This document shows, in pieces, positions 1 through 9,103 of a stretch of 64,000 nucleotides of DNA. A model generated the notes under the pieces. The model was not told the origin of the DNA and searched no databases. It saw only the letters and a program-made list of their open reading frames with translations. The DNA is taken from the NCBI RefSeq assembly GCF_003614885.1, contig NZ_QZMS01000018.1:19887-83886 (forward strand). The letters run 5' to 3'. A program made the position numbers and the translations under genes. Source of the DNA: Photobacterium salinisoli (GTDB lineage Bacteria > Pseudomonadota > Gammaproteobacteria > Enterobacterales > Vibrionaceae). Numbering within the stretch: the stretch's first letter is position 1; every line of letters begins with the position of its first letter.

Positions 1-483
1 CGTGAACTGCTGGAGCAGAATCCTTCTTATGTCTTCTTCCGCCCGCGTGACGAACTGGATGTTCTGGGCACTGCGGGTATTCCGCTGTTACCTATGGCGT
101 CGGTGGCGGCTGACCGGGAGTTTTTACCTATGGGCAGTGTGCTGCTGGCGGAAGTCCCCCAGCTGGATGCGGACGGCAACTGGAATGGCCAGCATGTGTT
201 AACTTTGCTGATGGCGCTCGATACCGGTGGTGCAGTCAAGCGAAATCATCTTGATCTCTATCATGGTATGGGCGCTCAGGCCGGAGTCGATGCCGGGCAT
301 TACAAGCATTTTGGCCGGGTATGGAAGCTGGGGCTGACGCCAGACACCGACGCTGAGCTGACGGAACAGAGAATAGAAGCCAGTCAGAAAGCGGTTGTCT
401 CGCCGGTGGATACCACGCTGACGTTCAATGAAGAAGCTGTTGTGGCTCAGCCGGCTCAACCGTCGCAGGGACTGGACAACTGA
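1..483 (+). CDS. mltA: Membrane-bound lytic murein transglycosylase A (MltA), 5'-truncated
   Basis: The reading frame is open from base 1, so only the C-terminal 160 residues are in the window. MltA is an outer-membrane lipoprotein that cleaves peptidoglycan glycan strands to 1,6-anhydro-muramyl products. The fragment carries the 3D domain, including the stretch MALDTGGAVKRNHLDLYHG, in which the first Asp corresponds to the catalytic acid of the family. It lies just upstream of tcdA, as in E. coli (mltA-tcdA). Start, lipobox and domain A are outside the window. Family assignment is secure from the 3D domain and the context. Confidence 0.93.
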   Translation, partial: RELLEQNPSYVFFRPRDELDVLGTAGIPLLPMASVAADREFLPMGSVLLAEVPQLDADGNWNGQHVLTLLMALDTGGAVKRNHLDLYHGMGAQAGVDAGHYKHFGRVWKLGLTPDTDAELTEQRIEASQKAVVSPVDTTLTFNEEAVVAQPAQPSQGLDN

Positions 484-488
484 CAACA

Positions 489-510
489 GAGCGCGTATAA
501 AAACGCGCTC
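489..510 (+). terminator. Hairpin after mltA, weak terminator
   Basis: GAGCGCGT and ACGCGCTC form a perfect 8-bp stem with a 6-nt A/T loop just after the mltA stop codon. Only a poor T-run (ATTCTC) follows, so termination may be partial. Confidence 0.45.
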
Positions 511-537
511 ATTCTCAACACACTCTGACAGGCCGTT

Positions 538-1344
538 ATGCAGTACTCCGACACTCCAGCATCAGACAATTATAACCAGCGTTTTGGTGGCACCCGCAGA
601 CTGTACGGGCATCAGGAAGTTGAGATACTGAGAGCGGCGCATGTGTGCGTAATCGGTATTGGCGGAGTGGGTTCCTGGGCAGCCGAAGCGCTGGCGCGCT
701 CTGGTATCGGTCAGCTGACGCTGATTGACATGGATGATGTGTGTGTCACGAATATTAACCGTCAGATTCATGCCATGTCGGGGACGGTAGGCCGCAGTAA
801 AATTGAGGTGATGGCAGAGCGGATTGCGTTAATCAATCCGGACTGCAAAGTGAACCTGATTGACGATTTTATTACCCCGGAAAATATCCCGGAGTACATA
901 GGCAGTCAGTTTGATTACGTGCTGGATGCGATTGACAGTGTGAAGCCCAAAGCGGCTTTGCTGGCGTTCTGCAAGCGAAATAAAATCAAGGTGATTACCA
1001 CAGGCGGTGCGGGCGGCCAGATTGACCCGACCCAGATCCAGATCGCGGATCTGGCCAAAACCATTCAGGATCCGCTGGCGGCGAAAATCCGCAATATGCT
1101 GCGCCGATTTTATAATTTTAGCAAAAATCCGGCGCGCAAATTTGGTATAGACTGTGTGTTCTCAACCGAACAGCTTAAATATCCTCAGGCGGACGGCAGT
1201 GTCTGCGAGGCCAAATCGACCGCGGAAGGCCCGAAACGTATGGATTGTGCGACCGGGTTTGGCGCGGCAACTATGGTCACCGCGACCTTTGGCTTTGTGG
1301 CGGTTTCCCGCATTGTGCAAAAACTGATCGAAAAACACCGCTGA
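538..1344 (+). CDS. tcdA: tRNA threonylcarbamoyladenosine dehydratase (TcdA/CsdL)
   Basis: An E1/ThiF-like ATP-dependent enzyme that cyclises t6A at position 37 of tRNAs to ct6A. The 268-residue product has the nucleotide-binding loop GIGGVGSWAAEALARSG near residue 40 and the family pattern DMDDVCVTNINRQ that follows it, and it keeps the length of E. coli TcdA. It is convergent with csdE-csdA. CsdA and CsdE deliver sulfur or interact with TcdA in E. coli, so the neighbourhood supports the function. The start is the ATG 27 bases after the mltA hairpin. Confidence 0.96.
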   Translation: MQYSDTPASDNYNQRFGGTRRLYGHQEVEILRAAHVCVIGIGGVGSWAAEALARSGIGQLTLIDMDDVCVTNINRQIHAMSGTVGRSKIEVMAERIALINPDCKVNLIDDFITPENIPEYIGSQFDYVLDAIDSVKPKAALLAFCKRNKIKVITTGGAGGQIDPTQIQIADLAKTIQDPLAAKIRNMLRRFYNFSKNPARKFGIDCVFSTEQLKYPQADGSVCEAKSTAEGPKRMDCATGFGAATMVTATFGFVAVSRIVQKLIEKHR

Positions 1345-1355
1345 CAAAAGCGCAG

Positions 1356-1381
1356 CGTGAGCCGTGTCTCAGCGGCTCACG
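1356..1381. terminator. Hairpin between convergent tcdA and csdE
   Basis: CGTGAGCCG and CGGCTCACG pair perfectly around an 8-nt loop. The stem overlaps the csdE stop codon. T-runs on both sides are weak, so its role as a shared terminator is an inference from position. Confidence 0.45.
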
Positions 1382-1809
1382 TTAGTGATAATGGCATCGA
1401 CTATGGCTTTCAGGCCGTTACTGCGAGATGGGCTCAGGTGCGCCAGTAATCCCAGCTGTTCGAAATACCCATCGATGTCAAACGCCAGAATGTGCTCGGC
1501 GGTTTTTCCCTCATAGGCGGCCAGCACCAGGCAAATCAGCCCTTTGACAATTCTGGCATCGGAATCGGCGGCGAAATGGTAATGACCGTTTTCAACGCGC
1601 TGAACCAGCCACACCCGGCTTTCACAGCCACTGATTTTCACGTCCTCGCTTTTCAGTGTTTCCGGCAGCGCGGGTAGTTGCTTGCCAAACTGAATTACAT
1701 GGCGGTATCTGTCTTCCCAGCCACTGCTCGCCTGCATCTTGGCCAGAATGTCGTCAGGGGTAATGATGGTGCCGAACGGATGGCTCGGTAAATCGGTGAA
1801 TACTGTCAT
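1369..1809 (-). CDS. csdE: Sulfur acceptor protein CsdE (SufE-like)
   Basis: CsdE accepts persulfide sulfur from the cysteine desulfurase CsdA. The product is about 146 residues, typical of SufE/CsdE, with the conserved acceptor cysteine in the motif KISGCESRVWL. The ATG at 1809 is preferred over an in-frame GTG at 1815 because a purine-rich GAGAG sequence sits at good spacing before it. The gene follows csdA with a 15-base gap on the same strand, consistent with one transcript. Confidence 0.94.
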   Translation of the reverse strand: MTVFTDLPSHPFGTIITPDDILAKMQASSGWEDRYRHVIQFGKQLPALPETLKSEDVKISGCESRVWLVQRVENGHYHFAADSDARIVKGLICLVLAAYEGKTAEHILAFDIDGYFEQLGLLAHLSPSRSNGLKAIVDAIITNVSR

Positions 1810-1824
1810 GGACACTCTCTCTGG

Positions 1825-3042
1825 TTACAGCATGTCACAGGCTTTATGCAAAGCTGCGACAAAGCAGGCGACGTCTTCTTCGGTATTATAGAGGGCAAAA
1901 GAGACACGCAAAGTCCCCGTCAATCCCAGTGCATCCAGCATAGGGTGCGCACAGTGGTTGCCGGCACGCAGCGTCACCCCTTGCTGGTCGAGCAGGGTGG
2001 CAATATCCTGATGGTGAATACCGTCAACAACAAATGAAAACAGACTGGTGTCGGGCTGGAGGCCGATAATCCGCAGGCCTTCAATGTCTTTAATGCCCCT
2101 GATGGCCAGCTGGCACAGGTGCCGGATATGCGCTTCCGCGCCCTGTCGGTCAATACTGCTCAGCCAGTGCAGGGTGGCTGCGAAGGCGATGACCCCGGAA
2201 ATATTGGGGGTGCCGGCTTCAAATTTACCCGGCAGACCGGTGAATTGTGTGCCGTCGAACGACACCTTCTCCACCATTTTTCCTCCCCCATGCCAGGGCG
2301 GCATGGCTTCAAGCAGTGCCTGTTTGCCGTACAGCACGCCAAGACCCGAAGGGCCGAACAGTTTGTGGCCTGAGAAAACGTAGAAATCGGCATCCATCGC
2401 CTGAACGTCTACCTCCTCATGCACTATGCCCTGCGCACCGTCGACCACCACGATGGCGCCTTTCGCGTGGGCCGCTTTGATTATGGTTTCTACCGGGTTT
2501 CGCGTGCCGGACACATTGGTGACATGAGCGACTGCCACGATCCGGGTTCTGGCCGTCAGGCGCTGATGAAAGGCCGCCATATCCAATGTGCAGTCAGGCA
2601 GCATAGGCAGTTTGACGACTTTTGCTCCTGTCTGCTGAGCGACAATTTGCCAGGGCACTATGTTGGCATGGTGTTCAAGTTCGCTGACCAGTATCTCATC
2701 GCCCGGTTGCAGTGTACTGCGTGCGAAGGTCTGCGCGATCAGGTTTAGGGCTTCCGTTGCCCCGCGCGTCCAGATGATTTCTTTCGGGCTGCTGGCGTGG
2801 ATGAACTGGCGCACCGTTTCTCGCGCTTGTTCAAAACGTTGTGTCAGGCTGGCGGTCAGCTGGTGGCTGCCACGATGAACATTCGCGTTCTGGTAGCGGT
2901 AGTAATTATCCAGTGTCTGGATCATCTCCAGCGGTTTCTGCGCGGTTGCCGCACTGTCCAGATAGACAATGGGATGGTCTGAATCCTGCTGAACGGCAGG
3001 AAACTGGGCGCGGATAGTCTGAATGTCAAATGGCGCAGTCAT
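1825..3042 (-). CDS. csdA: Cysteine desulfurase CsdA
   Basis: A class-V aminotransferase-fold, PLP-dependent enzyme that releases sulfur from cysteine as a persulfide. Visible motifs are ELEHHANIVPW (cofactor-binding histidines), VFSGHKLFGPSG (Schiff-base lysine) and RAGNHCAHPML (catalytic cysteine on the mobile loop). The chosen ATG at 3042 gives about 405 residues, close to E. coli CsdA. An upstream in-frame ATG lies at 3054. A much longer frame runs back to 3156, but its first part would be encoded by the gcvB RNA terminator, so it is rejected. Pairs with csdE and tcdA. Confidence 0.96.
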   Translation of the reverse strand: MTAPFDIQTIRAQFPAVQQDSDHPIVYLDSAATAQKPLEMIQTLDNYYRYQNANVHRGSHQLTASLTQRFEQARETVRQFIHASSPKEIIWTRGATEALNLIAQTFARSTLQPGDEILVSELEHHANIVPWQIVAQQTGAKVVKLPMLPDCTLDMAAFHQRLTARTRIVAVAHVTNVSGTRNPVETIIKAAHAKGAIVVVDGAQGIVHEEVDVQAMDADFYVFSGHKLFGPSGLGVLYGKQALLEAMPPWHGGGKMVEKVSFDGTQFTGLPGKFEAGTPNISGVIAFAATLHWLSSIDRQGAEAHIRHLCQLAIRGIKDIEGLRIIGLQPDTSLFSFVVDGIHHQDIATLLDQQGVTLRAGNHCAHPMLDALGLTGTLRVSFALYNTEEDVACFVAALHKACDML

Positions 3043-3122
3043 GCTTAAACTCATTGGTAGCCGATAAAGCGGATCATCCTCATTATTGGCCACTGAGGCA
3101 AGGGAAGCTGAACCGATCGCAT

Positions 3123-3155
3123 AAAAAAATGGCACCGCGTTGGGGCGCAGTGCCA
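3123..3155 (-). terminator. gcvB terminator
   Basis: TGGCACTGCG pairs with CGCGGTGCCA and seven T residues follow on the minus strand: a classical intrinsic terminator, placed just before csdA. Confidence 0.88.
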
Positions 3156-3332
3156 TAAAGAAGTTTTGACAGACAGGTCAAAAAAACAGGAAGTAAATCG
3201 GTAGCACTCCGGCTACCCGCCCAGAAGAGACCGGGCAATATGCAAACACAACATTGCAATCTGAGGGGTAACAGAATCTGATAAACAATTCTGCGATTAA
3301 GCAAAATTACAGCGTTTTACCCTTGAGATTGC
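3123..3332 (-). ncRNA. gcvB: GcvB small regulatory RNA
   Basis: On the minus strand the sequence carries the GcvB hallmarks: a G/U-rich R1 seed (CAATGTTGTGTTTGC, plus-strand 3242-3256), a hairpin GGTAGC/GCTACC, the R2-like ACTTCCTGT (plus-strand 3186-3194) followed by GACCTGTCTGTC, and a terminal hairpin with seven Ts. The gene is divergent from gcvA, exactly as in E. coli. GcvB pairs with many amino-acid and peptide transporter mRNAs with the help of Hfq. The 5' end (about 3332) is inferred from a TAAGAT -10 element (3340-3345) and a TTGTTC -35 element (3363-3368) 17 bp apart. The 5' stem-loop AGGGTAA/TTACCCCT starts a few bases later. Confidence 0.9.
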
Positions 3333-3339
3333 GGCGCCA

Positions 3340-3405
3340 ATCTTAGGGTTTCTGTGGTACTTGAACAATCGACAATTTATAATGACCTGGATAAAAAAAA
3401 CTAAT
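3340..3405. promoter_or_regulatory. Divergent gcvB/gcvA promoter region
   Basis: The minus strand carries TTGTTC (3363-3368), a 17-bp spacer and TAAGAT (3340-3345) for gcvB. The plus strand carries a perfect TATAAT (3378-3383) for gcvA, with no strong -35. A CTAAT sequence at 3401-3405 matches the core motif described for GcvA binding sites and lies about 70 bp upstream of the inferred gcvB start. The overlap would let GcvA activate gcvB while repressing itself, as known in E. coli. The site assignment is by eye. Confidence 0.6.
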
Positions 3406-3427
3406 GCAACCAGTATGGCAGGACATT

Positions 3428-4366
3428 ATGTCAAGACGACTCCCACCACTTAATTCGCTGAAAGTATTTGAGGCTGCCGCCCGGCACCTGAGTTTTACCC
3501 GGGCGGCGGAGGAGCTGTTTGTTACTCAGGCCGCAGTCAGTCACCAGATTAAAGCATTGGAGGAATTTCTTGGCCTGAAGCTGTTTCGTCGGCGTAACCG
3601 TTCCTTACTGCTGACCGAAGAGGGGCAAGGGTATTTTCTAGATCTGAAAGATATCTTCAGTGCCATTTCCGATGCCACTGACAAAGTGTTGGAACGGGGT
3701 TCAAAAGGGGCGCTGACCATTAGTTTATCTCCCAGTTTTGCCATCCAGTGGCTGGTGCCCAGGCTGAGTGACTTTAATCAGCAGCATCCTGATGTCGATG
3801 TCAGAATCAAAGCGGTGGATCTGGATGAAGGCTCGCTGACCGATGATGTGGATGTGGCCATTTATTATGGCCGCGGAAACTGGCCCGGGCTGCGTTGCGA
3901 CAGGCTGTATCAGGAATTTCTGGTGCCCGTCTGCTCCCCTATGCTGCTCAGTGGCCCAAAACCACTGGACTCTCTGGCTGATCTGCAAAAACACACCTTG
4001 TTACATGACGGTTCACGCAAGGAATGGAAAAACTACATGCGTGAGTTCGATATTCCGGGCGCCAATGTTAATCAGGGGCCGATTTTCAGTCACTCGACTA
4101 TGGTGTTGCAGGCTGCGATTCACAGCCAGGGCATTGCACTGGCCAATAATGTGCTGGCGCAGCCGGAACTGGAAGCCGGCCGCTTGGTCTGCCCGTTTGA
4201 TGAGGCGTTGCTGAGTAAAAATGCTTTCTATCTGGTGTGTCAGGAAAAGCAGGCCGAGACCGGCCGGATTCAGATCTTCCGTGATTGGGTGCTGGAGAAA
4301 GCCCGCAAAGAGCAGGAAGAGGGGCCGCTTCCACAACCAGAAACGCCTGTTGTAGCTATGGCATGA
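3428..4366 (+). CDS. gcvA: LysR-type glycine cleavage regulator GcvA
   Basis: A transcription factor that controls the gcv glycine cleavage operon and activates gcvB. The N-terminal winged HTH (TRAAEELFVTQAAVSHQIKA, about residues 19-38) and the following effector domain are nearly superimposable on E. coli GcvA (RLPPLN start, FRRRNRSLLLTEEGQ, GRGNWPGLR). The ATG at 3428, preceded by AGGA, gives 312 residues and the usual MSRRLPPLN start. The upstream ATG at 3404 would add eight residues and overlap the CTAAT motif. The C-terminal tail after the effector domain is slightly different from E. coli. Confidence 0.96.
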   Translation: MSRRLPPLNSLKVFEAAARHLSFTRAAEELFVTQAAVSHQIKALEEFLGLKLFRRRNRSLLLTEEGQGYFLDLKDIFSAISDATDKVLERGSKGALTISLSPSFAIQWLVPRLSDFNQQHPDVDVRIKAVDLDEGSLTDDVDVAIYYGRGNWPGLRCDRLYQEFLVPVCSPMLLSGPKPLDSLADLQKHTLLHDGSRKEWKNYMREFDIPGANVNQGPIFSHSTMVLQAAIHSQGIALANNVLAQPELEAGRLVCPFDEALLSKNAFYLVCQEKQAETGRIQIFRDWVLEKARKEQEEGPLPQPETPVVAMA

Positions 4367-4475
4367 TCGTCTGTATTTGTTTGTTTTGCCGGTTTTGTAC
4401 CGGTCATGAGTAATTAAAATCAGGGTGGGCCAGTAATACTGCCTCAGCCTGGAAATAGAGTATGAGAGGAAATCA

Positions 4476-5141
4476 GTGGAGTATCTGATCACTACACCGG
4501 AAAACGGCCAGTTTGCTGCCACCTTCCTGTTTGCCCACGGCGCTGGCGCCGGGATGGATCATGCGTTTATGACGACGATTGCCCAGGGATTGGCCGCTAA
4601 AGGGGTTCGCGTGGTGCGTTTTGATTTTCCATATATGGTGAAACGGCGAGATGACGGTAAAAAGCGCCCACCGGACCGACAGCCGAAGCTGCTGGCGGAT
4701 TTTCAGCGTCATATTGACCATTTTAGCCAGGAGGGGCCGCTGGTGATCGGCGGTAAATCAATGGGCGGCCGTATGGCCAGCCTGATGGTGACAGAGGTAG
4801 CCGAAGCGACACCGGATGTGGACAACTGTCAGGACAAAGTCTGCGGCGTTGCTTGTCTGGGATTTCCGTTTCATCCGCCGGGTAAACCGGAGAATTTTCG
4901 CGGCGATCATCTGAAAACAATCGCTGTCCCGACCCTGATCCTGCAGGGCGAGCGCGATACCTTTGGTACCCGCCCTGAGGTGGAAGGCTGGGCCTATGCC
5001 GACACAGTGACGCTGTCTTTTCTGACAGACGGTGACCACAGTTTCAAACCACGCAAAGCCTCGGGCTTTAGTGAGGCTGACAATCTGGCGCAGGCTGTCG
5101 ATGTACTGGCCCGTTTTATTCGTCAGTGTGCGCTTGGTTGA
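4476..5141 (+). CDS. Alpha/beta hydrolase of the KANL3/Tex30 type
   Basis: A 221-residue single-domain alpha/beta hydrolase. Visible motifs are the oxyanion-side FAHGAGAGMDH, the nucleophile elbow GGKSMGGRMAS (Ser near residue 95), the acid in QGERDTFGT and the base in DGDHSFKP, so the catalytic triad is complete. The start is GTG with AGAGGA five bases upstream. The substrate is unknown; the group is often annotated dienelactone-hydrolase-like or Tex30-like. It starts a close plus-strand series with the DUF423 gene and rlmM (gaps of 37 and 9 bases), possibly one operon. Confidence 0.8.
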   Translation: MEYLITTPENGQFAATFLFAHGAGAGMDHAFMTTIAQGLAAKGVRVVRFDFPYMVKRRDDGKKRPPDRQPKLLADFQRHIDHFSQEGPLVIGGKSMGGRMASLMVTEVAEATPDVDNCQDKVCGVACLGFPFHPPGKPENFRGDHLKTIAVPTLILQGERDTFGTRPEVEGWAYADTVTLSFLTDGDHSFKPRKASGFSEADNLAQAVDVLARFIRQCALG

Positions 5142-5178
5142 GATCATTTCATTAGTAATATTAAAAAGGACAGAGTAG

Positions 5179-5553
5179 ATGCACAGCCGAAGTATGATTG
5201 TTTTCGCCGCAATTAGCGGTGCGATTGGAGTGGTTCTGGGTGCCTTTGCTGCCCATGGATTGAAAGGGCACCTGAGTCCGAATTTGCTAGATGTTTTCAG
5301 GACGGGCGTGGATTACCAGCTCTGGCACAGTCTGGCTTTATTTGGCTGTGGTATTTGGGCACGCAATTTTTCTGCAAAAGCGCTATCATACGCGGCCCTG
5401 TTATTTGCAGTGGGGATCTGTCTGTTCAGTGGCAGCCTTTATCTGCTGGCATTGACGGGGATGAAGTGGCTTGGTCCCGTAACACCACTGGGGGGACTGT
5501 GTTTTATTCTAGCCTGGTTGTCACTTGCTGTGGCGGCCTGGCGTTCTGCGTGA
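5179..5553 (+). CDS. DUF423 small inner-membrane protein (YgdD-like)
   Basis: A 124-residue protein with about four hydrophobic membrane segments and the typical DUF423 N-terminus (GAIGVVLGAFAAHGLKGHL). A ribosome binding site AAAAGGACAG precedes the ATG. The E. coli counterpart ygdD also lies between gcvA and rlmM, so the position confirms the family. The biochemical function is not known. Confidence 0.88.
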   Translation: MHSRSMIVFAAISGAIGVVLGAFAAHGLKGHLSPNLLDVFRTGVDYQLWHSLALFGCGIWARNFSAKALSYAALLFAVGICLFSGSLYLLALTGMKWLGPVTPLGGLCFILAWLSLAVAAWRSA

Positions 5554-5562
5554 GGACTCGTG

Positions 5563-6645
5563 GTGAATCAGGTTCTGTTGTACTGCCGTCAGGGATTTGA
5601 AAACGAATGTGCCGGAGAGGTACAGGATAAAGCCAATAAACTCGAATTGTTTGGCTTTCCGCGTGCGAAGAAAAATACCGGTTATGTATTGTTTGAATTT
5701 TATCAGGCAGGGGATGCTGATAAGTTCGTACAACTACAACCGTTTTCTGAGCTGATTTTTGCCCGTCAGATGCTGGTAGTGACAGCACGTCTGGAAGATT
5801 TACCCACAGATGATCGTATCAGCCCTATTCTGGCTGAGGCGGAAGCCTTACCGCGTTGTGGCGATCTGCGGGTAGAAACCCCGGACACCAACGAAGCTAA
5901 AGAACTGCTGAAGTTCTGCCGCAAGTTTACTGTGCCATTGCGTCAGGCATTTCGTAAGCAAGGGGCTTTGTACGCGAAAGATAACCCGAAAAAGCCGGTG
6001 TTGCACTTGTGCTTTACTGAGCCAGGCTGTTGTTTTATCGGCTATTCCTACACCAATAACAACTCGCCGTTTTTCATGGGGATCCCACGGCTGAAATTCC
6101 CGGCGGATGCACCTAGCCGTTCTACCCTCAAGCTGGAAGAGGCATTTCATGTCTTTATTCCGCGCGAAGAGTGGGATGAGCGACTGGCATCTGGTATGTG
6201 GGGGGTGGATCTCGGGGCGTGCCCGGGTGGCTGGACCTATCAGCTGGTTAAACGTTCCATGTTTGTTCATGCTATCGATAACGGACAGATGGCCCAGAGT
6301 CTGATGGATACGGGGCAGGTGAAGCATCATATGGTGGATGGCTTTAAGTTTGAGCCACCACGTAAGAATGTGACCTGGCTGGTGTGTGACATGGTTGAAA
6401 AACCAGCCCGTGTTGCGCACTTGATGGGACAGTGGCTGATTAAGGGCTGGGCCAAAGAAACCATCTTTAACCTGAAACTGCCCATGAAAGGTCGATATGA
6501 AGAAGTGTTGCAGGATATTGAAAACCTGAAAATATTTCTGATTCAGAATGGCTTGAAATTCCGCCTGCAGGCCAAGCATTTGTATCATGACCGTGAAGAA
6601 ATCACTGTTCATATCCAGAGCCTGGATAACCGTAGTCCTCACTAG
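5563..6645 (+). CDS. rlmM: 23S rRNA 2'-O-ribose C2498 methyltransferase RlmM
   Basis: An SAM-dependent methyltransferase acting on 23S rRNA C2498. The N-terminal THUMP-like region is followed by a Rossmann methyltransferase domain with the SAM loop [15 protein letters not shown] (about residues 215-230) and the substrate segment [13 protein letters not shown]. The product is 360 residues, as in E. coli. Two GTG codons are in frame (5560, 5563). The second is chosen because GAGGA lies six bases before it and it reproduces the family start [17 protein letters not shown]. It begins nine bases after the DUF423 gene. Confidence 0.95.
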   Translation: MNQVLLYCRQGFENECAGEVQDKANKLELFGFPRAKKNTGYVLFEFYQAGDADKFVQLQPFSELIFARQMLVVTARLEDLPTDDRISPILAEAEALPRCGDLRVETPDTNEAKELLKFCRKFTVPLRQAFRKQGALYAKDNPKKPVLHLCFTEPGCCFIGYSYTNNNSPFFMGIPRLKFPADAPSRSTLKLEEAFHVFIPREEWDERLASGMWGVDLGACPGGWTYQLVKRSMFVHAIDNGQMAQSLMDTGQVKHHMVDGFKFEPPRKNVTWLVCDMVEKPARVAHLMGQWLIKGWAKETIFNLKLPMKGRYEEVLQDIENLKIFLIQNGLKFRLQAKHLYHDREEITVHIQSLDNRSPH

Positions 6646-6657
6646 CCGATCATGTAG

Positions 6658-6679
6658 CGGCGGGCAGTTCAGCCCGCCG
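6658..6679. terminator. Hairpin between convergent rlmM and xni
   Basis: CGGCGGGC and GCCCGCCG form an 8-bp G/C-rich stem spanning the xni stop codon. No T-run follows on either strand, so it may protect 3' ends rather than terminate efficiently. Confidence 0.4.
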
Positions 6680-7442
6680 TCTGAAATCGGATATCCTGCA
6701 AATTAAAGCCAAGCTCTAAATCGGTTTTCAGCCTGGCTACCGCTTTACTGGCTCTGGCGCTGTCTTTGTTGGGTTCAATTTTCTTGCGCCATTTCTCCGG
6801 GAGATTGTCGGCGGACAAAATACTGTCGAGATCCGGGTACTGCTGCAACAATTCACACGCCGCCTTGGGGCCGATTCCCGGTACACCCGGAATTTTGCTA
6901 GAGCTGATCCCCGCCAGTCCCCAGTAATCGGGCAGTTGCTCGGGACGAACCCCGAATTCTTTTGCGATGAAGGGGCTGTCCAGCCAGCGCTGCTGGAAGT
7001 AATCACGGATCATCACAGTGGGGCGCAGTAGCTGGCAGTAGCCTTTGTCGGTTGACACTATGGTGACCTGACCGCCATGGTCTGCCACTTTGAGCGCCAG
7101 GGTGGCAATCAGATCATCGGCTTCATCACCATCAGACAACAGTGAATCGACGCCCAGCGCCATGAAATCATCCTGTATCTGATCCATCCCTGCCTGCAGT
7201 TCCGACGGCATAGGTTTGCGCCCTTCTTTGTAATTGGGCAGCAGTTCAGCCCGCCAGCCTCTGTCATCGCCATGGTGGTCAAACACCGCCACGATATGGG
7301 TTGGCTGGCTGATGGCAATAATTTTACTCAGCGCCTGACAGCACACTTTACTGGTGCTGGCGATATCGGGCTCGCCCGGCTGGGCGGCATGCACACGGCG
7401 GATCAGGTTGAGGGCATCAATGACGACTAAGTGTATGGACAT
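6669..7442 (-). CDS. xni: Flap endonuclease Xni (exonuclease IX, ExoIX)
   Basis: A 5'-nuclease-family flap endonuclease related to the nuclease domain of DNA polymerase I. The product is about 257 residues, with conserved acidic clusters (VIDALNLIRR, DGDEADDLIAT, STDKGYCQLL) and the H3TH region SKIPGVPGIGPKAA. The ATG at 7442 gives the family start MSIHLVVIDALN; two in-frame TTG codons upstream (7454, 7451) are less likely. It lies downstream of ppnN on the same strand, separated by a terminator-like hairpin. Confidence 0.94.
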   Translation of the reverse strand: MSIHLVVIDALNLIRRVHAAQPGEPDIASTSKVCCQALSKIIAISQPTHIVAVFDHHGDDRGWRAELLPNYKEGRKPMPSELQAGMDQIQDDFMALGVDSLLSDGDEADDLIATLALKVADHGGQVTIVSTDKGYCQLLRPTVMIRDYFQQRWLDSPFIAKEFGVRPEQLPDYWGLAGISSSKIPGVPGIGPKAACELLQQYPDLDSILSADNLPEKWRKKIEPNKDSARASKAVARLKTDLELGFNLQDIRFQTAG

Positions 7443-7460
7443 ATATATCAACAATAGTAA

Positions 7461-7481
7461 AACAGGGCCTGCAGGCCCTGT
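7461..7481 (-). terminator. ppnN terminator
   Basis: ACAGGGCC and GGCCCTGT form a perfect stem around TGCA. On the minus strand it is followed by TTTTAC. It lies between the ppnN stop and the xni start. Confidence 0.65.
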
Positions 7482-7501
7482 ATTCTACGTGGCATGGCAA
7501 A

Positions 7502-8875
7502 TTATTTCACCATGTCGGGGTGAGTGAGGATCCGGTAGCAGGGAATATATTCACTGCCCGGCAGTTTCATGCGTTGCTGAGCGACGAAATTTTTGAGCAG
7601 CTTATCCATGCGCTTCATCAGGGATGGATCGCCGTTGATCAGGAAGGGGCCCCGGCGTTCAATTTCTTTGATCCCTTCTTCTTTGACGTTGCCTGCGACA
7701 ATACCGGAAAAAGCACGGCGTAAATTCGCGGCAAGATGTTCCGGCCGCTGGTTGAAGTGCAGATCCAGACTGCTCATGGCATCATGGTTAGGTTCAAAGG
7801 GCAGCTGAAATTCCGGTGGGATTTTCAACGACCAGTTGTAACAATACGCATCCCCGGTTTCCTGACGGTATTCTTTGATTTGCGGCATGGCCGCTTTCAT
7901 GATGCGGGCCACTTTCGCCGGGTCATCAATGACTATCTGATAATGTTTGGTTGCTTCTTCACCTAAGGTATCGCGCACAAAGCTGTCCAGAGTACGGAAA
8001 TACGGCTCGCTGCTTTTCGGACCGGTGAGCACCACAGGCAAAGGTTGATCCTGATTTTCCGGGTGCATCAGAATACCTATGATGTAAAGCAACTCCTCGG
8101 CGGTTCCGGCTCCCCCGGGAAAGATAATGATACCGTGTCCAACACGGACAAAGGCTTCCAGACGTTTTTCAATGTCTGGCATGATCACCAGTTCATTGAC
8201 GATAGGGTTAGGTGGTTCGGCGGCAATGATGGACGGTTCGGTCAGGCCGATAAATCGACTTTTTCCGTATCTTTGCTGGGCATGGCCGATGGCGGCCCCT
8301 TTCATTGGCCCTTCCATGGCACCGGGCCCGCAGCCGGTGCAGATATTCATCTCACGCAGCCCTAACTGGTGGCCGACATCCCGGGTGTATTGATACTCTT
8401 CCGGGTTAATGGAGTGGCCTCCCCAGCAGACCACAATATTGGGGTCTTCCCGTGAGCGGACGGTCTGAGCGTTACGCAGAATACTGAAGATGAAATTGGT
8501 GATGTGCGGTGCACTGGTCAGGTTTAAATCGTTGCGCTGGTTAACGTGTACGTTGACGTAAATGATGTCCCTCAGCACGGCAAACAGGTGCTCCTGGATA
8601 CCGCGAATGATTTTACCGTCGACAAAAGCGTGCTCGGGTGGATCTTTGAGTTCGAGTTTTATCCCGCGTTCTCTTCTGAGAACATTGATATCAAATGACT
8701 TATTGAGTTCCAGCAGTGCGTTTGAATCGTCACTGTTACTGCCTGAATTAAGCACAGCCAGTGAGCAGTTGCGGTACAGGCGATACAGGTCGCTGGCCGC
8801 TGTGGCCTTCAGACTGTCAACTTCGAGCTGCGACAGCAGTGTCATCGCACCAACCGGGCTGATGTGTGTAATCAT
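7502..8875 (-). CDS. ppnN: Pyrimidine/purine nucleotide 5'-monophosphate nucleosidase PpnN
   Basis: Hydrolyses nucleoside monophosphates to a base and ribose 5-phosphate; in E. coli it binds (p)ppGpp. The LOG-like core is visible in [15 protein letters not shown] and [13 protein letters not shown], flanked by the PpnN-specific N- and C-terminal domains. The ATG at 8875 is chosen because GGGAGG lies five bases before it and it yields [19 protein letters not shown], the family start; a 33-residue upstream extension to 8974 is probably untranslated. The product is 457 residues, near E. coli length. Confidence 0.95.
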   Translation of the reverse strand: MITHISPVGAMTLLSQLEVDSLKATAASDLYRLYRNCSLAVLNSGSNSDDSNALLELNKSFDINVLRRERGIKLELKDPPEHAFVDGKIIRGIQEHLFAVLRDIIYVNVHVNQRNDLNLTSAPHITNFIFSILRNAQTVRSREDPNIVVCWGGHSINPEEYQYTRDVGHQLGLREMNICTGCGPGAMEGPMKGAAIGHAQQRYGKSRFIGLTEPSIIAAEPPNPIVNELVIMPDIEKRLEAFVRVGHGIIIFPGGAGTAEELLYIIGILMHPENQDQPLPVVLTGPKSSEPYFRTLDSFVRDTLGEEATKHYQIVIDDPAKVARIMKAAMPQIKEYRQETGDAYCYNWSLKIPPEFQLPFEPNHDAMSSLDLHFNQRPEHLAANLRRAFSGIVAGNVKEEGIKEIERRGPFLINGDPSLMKRMDKLLKNFVAQQRMKLPGSEYIPCYRILTHPDMVK

Positions 8876-9103
8876 GCTTACCTCCCTGGAGACGAATACA
8901 GACGCTGATGCTTCTGTATGTAAGCGATTTTCCTGGCGGATATAAGATCGACCGCGGATGGAAATACCGGGCATGTTTCCTGACCCGTATTATTGAACAT
9001 ACACAGGCTTATCAGGTTTGCCTAGGGTTGGGCGAAAAAAAAGAGGTTGTGTAGCAGTGAGTTAGAGCTTGGGATAGCAGGTGACTGAGTGAGTAATCAG
9101 TAA

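Noticed and set aside
3043..3156. N-terminal extension of csdA
   Set aside because: It would read through the gcvB terminator, has no ribosome binding site and makes CsdA longer than its family; ATG 3042 or 3054 fits better.
5848..6642. 264-codon minus-strand frame opposite rlmM
   Set aside because: Antisense to the conserved rlmM methyltransferase; nothing in it resembles a known protein.
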